Shown here: piece after piece, positions 1-7,200 of the stretch
Position numbering within the stretch: the stretch's first letter is position 1
Layout of the letters: each line of letters starts with the position of its first letter
Assembly (NCBI GenBank): GCA_031552845.1
Contig: JAVBMC010000082.1
Coordinates: 1 to 29,695 of the forward strand
Direction of reading: 5' to 3'
Source: JAVBMC01 sp031552845
GTDB taxonomy: Bacteria; Verrucomicrobiota; Kiritimatiellia; RFP12; DVOR01
Length of the DNA: 29,695 nucleotides
Notes under the pieces: generated by a model
The model's database searches: none
Told to the model about the DNA's origin: nothing
Seen by the model: only the letters and a program-made list of their open reading frames with translations
Program-made: the position numbers and the translations under genes

Positions 1-3
1 GGC

Positions 4-77
4 GTTCCATCGGCGGTTCCTTTCGGTTGTTTGGTTTAGTCATCAAAATGATACGAAAATCGACCCGCCGATGGAAC
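4..77. repeat. 13-bp inverted repeat spanning the IS30 transposase start (left copy)
   Basis: GTTCCATCGGCGG at 4-16 is the exact reverse complement of CCGCCGATGGAAC at 65-77, with a 48-base spacer. On the transposase strand one arm covers the end of the ribosome-binding region and the ATG. A transcript entering from outside the element could fold and hide the start. The same repeat, at 11 of 13 positions, is found in the right copy (28634-28646 and 28694-28706). Confidence 0.7.
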
Positions 78-111
78 ACTAAACGTCTCAAACGGCGGTT
101 AGATTTTCGCG

Positions 112-126
112 CCCCCCATGGGGGGC
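112..126. repeat. CCCCCCATGGGGGG palindrome at the IS30 left copy
   Basis: A perfect palindrome lies 100 bp upstream of the IS30-type start codon. The same palindrome sits at the same place in the right copy (28585-28600). It is either the outer tip of the element or a palindromic target site, which IS30-family elements are known to prefer. It is not followed by a T-run on either strand, so it is not a typical terminator. Confidence 0.7.
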
Positions 127-142
127 TCCCCTGAAAGAGAGT

Positions 143-154
143 GTGCCCGGGCAC
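143..154. repeat. 12-bp palindrome GTGCCCGGGCAC
   Basis: Perfect 12-bp palindrome followed directly by CCCCCATCTGCAGGG, which resembles half of the neighbouring C6-ATG6 palindrome. It lies between the IS30 end and the pseudopilin promoter. The function is unknown. It could be a relic of the same kind of target site. Confidence 0.4.
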
Positions 155-227
155 CCCCCATCTGCAGGGAAAAGATATTTTACACTTTACATTGTCATGG
201 TTTGTTGATGCTCCTTTGGTATTTGGC

Positions 228-256
228 TTGTTCGCCATGCGTTTTTCTGGTATAAT
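228..256 (+). promoter_or_regulatory. sigma70-like promoter of the pseudopilin operon
   Basis: A perfect -10 box TATAAT lies at 251-256 and is preceded by TGG, giving an extended -10. A weak -35 (TTGTTC, 228-233) lies 17 bases upstream. Transcription would start near 263, leaving a leader of about 23 nt. This leader contains AGGAAA at 273-278, seven bases before the ATG at 286. Confidence 0.6.
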
Positions 257-285
257 CAGGACCTCTATAGCTAGGAAATGTACGC

Positions 286-1203
286 ATGAAACGAGGATTT
301 ACCCTGATTGAGCTACTGGTGGTTATTGGCGTTATTGCAATTCTTGCAACGCTGGTGCTGTCGCGTGTCGGCGCGGTTTCTGAGCAAGCCAAGTCACTGC
401 GCTGTAAAGGTAAGCTCAATAATTTGGGCAAAGCTGCGCTGGCGCGCTATGTCTCAGCGAATCGTATGCCTGTGGCCTGTGATTATCAGGTGCGTAAAAG
501 AGGAAGCGTTAAAACTCCAATTGTTTATGACATCAAGCGTGGATGGGTGACAGGGCCGGACGATTATGCAAATGCAGGCAAATCGACGTCTCCGCTTGAA
601 GTAAAGCGCTCCGTTTGGTGCGGAGCTGATGGGTATCGGTCAATGACCAATGGTACGCTGTGGACATATATCGGTGGATCTGATGCCTATATTTGTGATT
701 CATTAAGAAGTTATGCCCGTAAGGAGGGGTTTGAGCAGCCTGTTATTGGTTACGCCATGGGGCGTATGTTTGGCATGCGACAGGCCGGAGCATCTGGCGA
801 GGAGCCTAAGGATATTCCAGGGGATGGCGATTATGGACGAGAAATGGACAATTTGAGGCCGCATGGAACAGACTGGAAGCATTCAGAAGCGGCTCAACCG
901 TCCAAAACCCTGCTCTTTGCTGAATTACCGCTTGATAAAACTCTTCTGAACAATCAAACCAAGAGCGATGGTATGCTGGATTATACTGAAAAATATAAGG
1001 AATCCATTGGCTTTTGTCATAAATCGGCGGGGCGTTGGATTGCTCATGTTTGTTTTGCGGATGGCCATGTTGAGGCATTGGCAAGTCCGGAACCGTTTGA
1101 TCCGGAAAATCCACCTAAACCTGAAACGAGCTTAGAATGGACAACGTGGCTTTGTACGGGCGGATACGATGGGGCGCAGCCATCAGGTGATGTTGCACGA
1201 TAG
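286..1203 (+). CDS. type II/IV pilin-like (pseudopilin) protein with C-terminal ADGH motif
   Basis: This 305-residue protein begins with a class III prepilin signal. A short basic leader MKRG precedes the FTLIELLVVIG hydrophobic helix, with the processing site expected after G4 and the conserved Glu at position 5 of the mature form. The C-terminal part carries AHVCFADGHVEAL near residue 258. This resembles the H-X9-DG tail of the large prepilin-like families of Planctomycetota, Lentisphaerota and Kiritimatiellota, but the upstream His is spaced 13 rather than 9 residues from DG. The protein should be inserted in the inner membrane and processed by a prepilin peptidase. It is first in a three-gene cluster: its TAG lies 8 bases before the next start, and AGGA for that next gene overlaps the stop. 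The exact role (pseudopilus, secretion or surface fibre) cannot be read from sequence. Confidence 0.85.
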   Translation: MKRGFTLIELLVVIGVIAILATLVLSRVGAVSEQAKSLRCKGKLNNLGKAALARYVSANRMPVACDYQVRKRGSVKTPIVYDIKRGWVTGPDDYANAGKSTSPLEVKRSVWCGADGYRSMTNGTLWTYIGGSDAYICDSLRSYARKEGFEQPVIGYAMGRMFGMRQAGASGEEPKDIPGDGDYGREMDNLRPHGTDWKHSEAAQPSKTLLFAELPLDKTLLNNQTKSDGMLDYTEKYKESIGFCHKSAGRWIAHVCFADGHVEALASPEPFDPENPPKPETSLEWTTWLCTGGYDGAQPSGDVAR

Positions 1204-1211
1204 GATTTCTT

Positions 1212-4200
1212 ATGTATAAACGTTTTTTATTCGGGGTTATTTCCCTTGCGGTGTTTGTCTTCAGCGAGGTCGTTTCTGCTGGGGTAGTATCGGCGGTCAT
1301 TACTAATATACCTTCGGCATCCAGTACTAACAGCCAAATTCACGTTGTAGTCACGGCGACTAATGCGAATCAGTTGGCTGTCGGGGTTCGCCCGAATAAT
1401 CTACGATTTGTGTATACGCGGATGGATGGCGTGCCCCATGGTGCATCTGGTGTAACCAATTATGAGGATTTGGTCTATTCCAGCACGTCAGGCACTAATG
1501 CATTGTATATCACAAGCGGCAATATCGCGCCCGGAACCTTGCCTGCAGATGGCACCTATTGGTATTGGATTACTACTAATGCGCTTAACGATATATCGCT
1601 TACCGGCCGCTTGAATCTTTGGCGGTATAATCCGACTGTAGACGTCAAACCGTATGCGGCAGTTGCTTCCCGCTTGCCGATGGATTGGTCTTATTCGGCC
1701 GCAGTTCCCGGAGTTGTAGGACGCTATGTAGGAATGTCTCATAACTATACTGGGTGGCAGGGAACAACTAATGTAGGCGTAACTAGTAGATCCGGGTTAT
1801 TGAATTGTTTTTGTCGAACCGACTCGGTTGTAGTTAGTCCGGTCTTTACCAACGGCCTAAAGCAGCTCTCTTTTTCCATATGGTCAGAGCAACCTAGTGA
1901 TCTAGGCGAGTTGCGCGTTTACATTGTTACCAATTCCTTGGTTATGCCCTCGTCGGCTCCTGACCGTTGGAGAACGGCTCGGAGCAATCCATTGGAAGAA
2001 GGGGATTATTTGGCTGAAATGGTTACAGTTTGCGAGCCAAATAAAGCCACCAATAGAATTGACTGGGTGCCGGAAGTTGATTTGCCAGACGATACGCCTT
2101 TTATGATTTGGTTTGTTGTCTATCCCACGGAAGTTACGTTGAATTATTGGACTCATATGTATTTGTTGCAGGATATTTATGTGATTCCGCCATCGGCGCA
2201 AGTGAGCCTGTCTGCTTCGAAAGATCTGGCTCCAGTTATTCCACCTAATCCAGTTGCAGATGCCTCTATTACACTTCAAGGCCAGATCGAGAATGTAGTG
2301 CCTGCTTGGCCTATTGTTCGTGCCGATGTCAAGGTCCATTATGCACGTACGGGAGGAGAAGCGTTTTCCTCATTACCCTTGACAAATGTAGAGGACAACG
2401 TCTACGGTGCAATTACGCACTACACGAATCATATTTGGAGAAATTCAGCCTTCACGGATGTGATGCCGAATGGTTCGCTGCCGGCTGGTAAATATGATTA
2501 CTTTTTTGAGGCCCGTACCTATGGATGGAGTAGTGAAGCTACGAATATTGTTGATATGGGGGTGGTGTATAGCTCGACAAATCAATTTGACGTTTCGTTG
2601 TATAAATCGGACTACGGATTGGATGATGTTTGGATCGTTCGGGAGGATATCGTCGATGGAAATCCGGTTCAGACAAATTATACAAAAATAAGTTCGAATG
2701 TGATAATGACCGCAACCAATACATTTGTTTTTCCGATGCGTGTAGATGAGATTGCGCCAACTTCTGATTTGAACTTTAAATTTATGACTAAGTCCCGCAG
2801 TAATAACCAAAGGGCTGCCTATGATCAGACGAATTATTGGGGGCGCACGGTTCCGGTTGGAAATAAAAATGTACCGACCGGTGAAAGCATCACTAAGGAC
2901 GGACCTAAGTCTGTTGAGGTTTCGTTGACAAATATCGCTTCAATTGCCGTGGAAGTGAATTTATCAACAACGAACTCAGCAGGAGCATATATGATCACGC
3001 GGGCGGCCTATCAGAGTTTTAATGATTTAGGAGCGGTGACGGAAACCAATAAATATTTAAACATAACCACGGCATCGCCGCCCCAGATGGAATATACCGG
3101 ATTTAATTCACCGACAAACACGGGCAAAATGTATTTTCATTTGGATGAGACCCGTGGCATACGGGATACTTTTACCACCAATAATGTATCTACGAATGGT
3201 CCGCCAACCGCCTATGTGAATACAATCCTGAGCCCGTGGGACAAGACGGCAATCCCTACGAATTTTCCGACACAGTATTATGTCACTTCTGCCAATGGCG
3301 GCGGTTTGATGGCACCTGCAACTAATACGCAGACTTTTGTATTGAACCTGTTTCCGGGCGGGGAGGTTTATAGCGAGTCAATCACGCCAACACATACTTG
3401 GAACTCAGATGGAACGATAGATGGCATTAATTCGATTACTTTTGATTATTCGCCTCGTTCTAGTTTCCAGTTGCCGCGGGATATGGCATGGAATATGCAG
3501 TATTTCTCTCGCGCGAATTATCGACTCGAGGCTGTTGTAACGGACCTCGTTACGGGGCTTGACCGGTCCTCAATTTCATTGCTGGGATATATTCAAGACC
3601 GCAATAATTTTTATGAATGTCGACTTTCGCAAGACGCCAATGCGACCACAGCGCAGCAAGTGACCTCAACAGTTATCCGAACCTCCTTGGAGTTATACAG
3701 ATGGACAAATGGTGTTGCGGTATCATTGGCCAAAAAAACAGGAATTTCTGATTTTCTGTGGAATTCGAACTCTGGCAATACTCCAACGCTCTATTTTGAA
3801 TTAAAGACAGATGACGTGACTGGAAATGTCATGCTTGAAGGTGACATTTTGTTTGATGGTGTGATTGCAGCGCATAAGGTAGCGTATACAAATACTGCCG
3901 CAATTATTAAAGGAGGAACCATTGGCGTCTATACCTTAAACTGCGCGCCTGTTTTTACGAGGATTGGATTGTCATCCACCGAAAATATCACGGCTGGCTG
4001 GGACTTTCCGTCTCCTCAATGGAAACAAGAAGCCGGCCACCTTCGTCGGTTAATGCCAGCTATGAATATGAGGGTTGATGTACAGTCACGTGAAGGTAAG
4101 GTGGCTCCGGATGCAATGTCTTGGCGGAATGTAACAAACGTAATCAGCGTACAAGATTTTAAGGTGCGTTCGATGGTGTGCTCTGTGCAAAGTGGTGAGG

Positions 4201-7200
4201 GATTGTTCTTCCGAGTGCGCAGTGAATATCTGGGAGGCATTGATTATTCTGGCCTTGTTGTCGATAACTTAGGTCTAACTTCGTATAGAGGAACAGATCA
4301 AAAGGATCCTGCAACAGATGAACAGCAACCTTCTGATGGCGGTTGGAAAACCCAAGGTGCATGGATCGAGTCCAATGTGGTCCAAAATGCGGCTAGCGAT
4401 ATTGCTGTAGATGGCGTGCTGAATTTTGCTATTGCCCGAGGTGAGCCGTCAAAGGCGTTACCTACTTCAACAAACATTTACCAGTGGCTGGTATCACCAT
4501 TGATGACCAATGGGTTGGGAAGCGTGAACTTTCGGATGAAGGTAAAGAATGCGCCTGCTGTTATTCGAGTTCAGTACGCAATGGTTGATGGCGCAATAGA
4601 AAAGATGGAGGACTTAGCAAGGTTGACGTGGATTGATGTAAAAAATTATCCGGTCACTGAAACAAATGAGACATCTGATTTTATTACGATGCCACAAGGG
4701 TGGATCAATAAAGCTAAAGGTGAGCAAATCGAGTATAAGGTAGGTAACGCGATTTTTACAAATACACTGAAGAACGGATATTTTCGTATTGTGCATGAAC
4801 GCGGCACCAATTCACTTGGCGTGGCTACTAATTTACATGCGGAAGTTCTAATTGATGATGTCTATGCCTATGGCTATATGCCGGCGGATGAGTTTGCTTG
4901 GCAGGGATATAATATGTTGTTTGCTAATCCGGGACTATCAAGCATCTTTGTCAATTGCGCTTGGGATGGGTCGCGGATTGGTGTCTTTAACAATTCACAG
5001 ACTAATAATATCGCTCCGGATGATTCGTCGTCCAGTTTTAATGGTTCGCCGTTCTTGAAGTCTCCTGCAATTGAAACAGGTGTTGGCCAGTTATCTTTTT
5101 ATGCGCGTGTCTTGACCAATGGTGCCAGTCATGCTTATGGGCAGTTTGTCGTTGAAACACTGCCAAAGAGTGAAGTGAATAATCCCGACGCCCCATGGTC
5201 TTTGTTGCCGGGAATCAATGAAAAAACCACCAACCAAATCAATAATCAGATTTATACTAATAGGTTTGTTTTCAATTATTACGAGCCGACGAATAACTTG
5301 ATTCGTATTCGAGTATTACCGGGCGGCACGGAAACTAATGTCTTTGAGGAAAATGGCGTGCCTATCAATAGTCAGCTTCTTTTTGAAGATGTGCTATTGA
5401 TTGAACCGCTACGTCCAAGTTTTATTATTGATCAGGTTGAATTGAATTGGGATGAAATGGGTAGCTTCCCTCCCGAAAAAGGCGGTGCTAAGACCAACCA
5501 ACAGCCCGTTGTCGGTAATAAGCTGAAAGTGGACGTTAATTTAGGGCGTTTTTTACTTGAATCAAGGCTTACGGATATTAATGTTTATTTTACATGGCGT
5601 CACGGTACAAACAGTTGGGGTGTTTGGTCGGATACAGAAATGTCCCCGAACTTTGACCAGACGATCAGCTTAACTAAGCGCGGGGAAGAACCCCGGGAGG
5701 GTTATACGGGTAGCATATCGAAATTAGGCGAGTTGACCTTCACCACTAATAATGTTTATTCCAATGTTGTGCAATATCGCGTTTGGGCAACTTATAAAAC
5801 AAGTACTAGTCCAACAGAAGAGATAACGGTCATCAATGAGCAGCAGTATTCGCCTGTGATTGACTTCCCATGGTATTTCCCTAAGGAAGCTAGTCTGAAT
5901 GATCGGTTCGCGCCGGCATGGTCGCCGTATTATTGGTTGTACACCTGTTTGCCCGGCAATGCGTGGCTGAATGAGTTAAACACTGTGGATTTTTACTCTG
6001 TTGATTCGAGCTACGCGCAATTTGTTGAAATCGCGGCGCCAGAGGGAATCGATTTGTATGGTTGGCAGTTGAAGCAGGTTAACAATGAATACGTGCCTGG
6101 AAGTGCGGTTAATCTCGCAGTGTGGACTAACCCCCCAGGTTCGGTTTACAACAACAATATGATTGGATCGAATCAGGTAGCGGATGCGATTAATACGGTT
6201 GTGACGAATAATCCGCAGGAGGGATGGGCCTTTTTCACGCTTGGCAATGCCACTGCAGTTCCTCTGGATCAACGCATGCCGGCAGCCTGTTTTGACTCAT
6301 CTGGAACGGCTCCCTATGGTTTTCTTTTGTATCGTGACAACGGTGCTTTTGAACATGGCGTAGTCTACTATCATAATACGGATCAAGAGGCAGGCGCAAG
6401 AACCATGTATGTCAACTCGCAACGAACAGGCGAACCGTTATGTTTTGCCGGACTTGATGCAAGACGGGATCAAACGAATTCGCTGTCTGCAATCGGAGGC
6501 CATGGCACAAACTGGACATCCGGTGTGCCAACGCCTCAAGGCATTAATAACAATCAAGAGCTGCCGCCGCTTGACGTGGATAACTTCCTGAAGGTGACTT
6601 CAACTATCAGCGGACCTGGCACTCAACGTGGAACAACCGCAAGTCCAATCAGTGAAAATGTTATTCCCGGCTACAACTCCTCAGTGTATACATATCAGGC
6701 TGCCGCACTGCACGAGATCAAGTCGATTACGACGAATGGTGCAAGCTATTATGCCGATCCGCCGGCTTCGCCGTGGACTACGGAAACCATACAGTTCAAA
6801 AATATGACAACGAATATTGATATTTGTGTGACGTTTGTCCCCAAGGCTGATATTGACAGCGTCATTACTAATGTTACGACGGAAGTTTTGCCCGTGTTTG
6901 GGCAAGACGTTGGGTTTAGAATCCAGGTCGATGCCGAGCTATTGGCAGACGCTGAATTATATGTTTATGTGAGTTGGACAAACACGTTGAATACTGCGCC
7001 GGACTTTACAAACTGGGCTGCAACGAACTGGCTGGCAGGCACCGTAACCAATGACGTGGATGTTGCATTGTCCGGTTCAGCTCCAACGACCCAGTTGCTA
7101 GGGAATCCAACTGACGGTTATTTCGGGCAGCACATCATTCCAGGGGACTATGTGGCCAAAGAGGAGGTCGTCCAATATTGTGTTTGGGGTATTGTTGTGG

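Larger units (their letters stand above)
1..130 (-). mobile_element. 5' end of an IS30-like insertion sequence, cut by the window edge
   Basis: On the minus strand this stretch aligns for about 125 bases with the region upstream of the IS30-type transposase at 28582-28710. It has the same order of blocks: a CCCCCCATGGGGGG palindrome, GCGAAAA, GACGTTTA, a CCATCGGC block, CGTATCATTT, then CAACCGAAAGGAACCGCCG and ATGGAAC. The ribosome-binding sequence AAAGGA and the start codon (complement of 8-10) are conserved. Only three transposase codons (M-E-R) lie inside the window, so the family is inferred entirely from the better copy at the right end. The two copies differ by scattered substitutions and small indels, so they are related but not identical. 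Confidence 0.75.

Noticed and set aside
112..126. C6-ATG6 palindrome as an intrinsic terminator
   Set aside because: No T-run follows on either strand at either copy, and the sequence sits upstream of the transposase.
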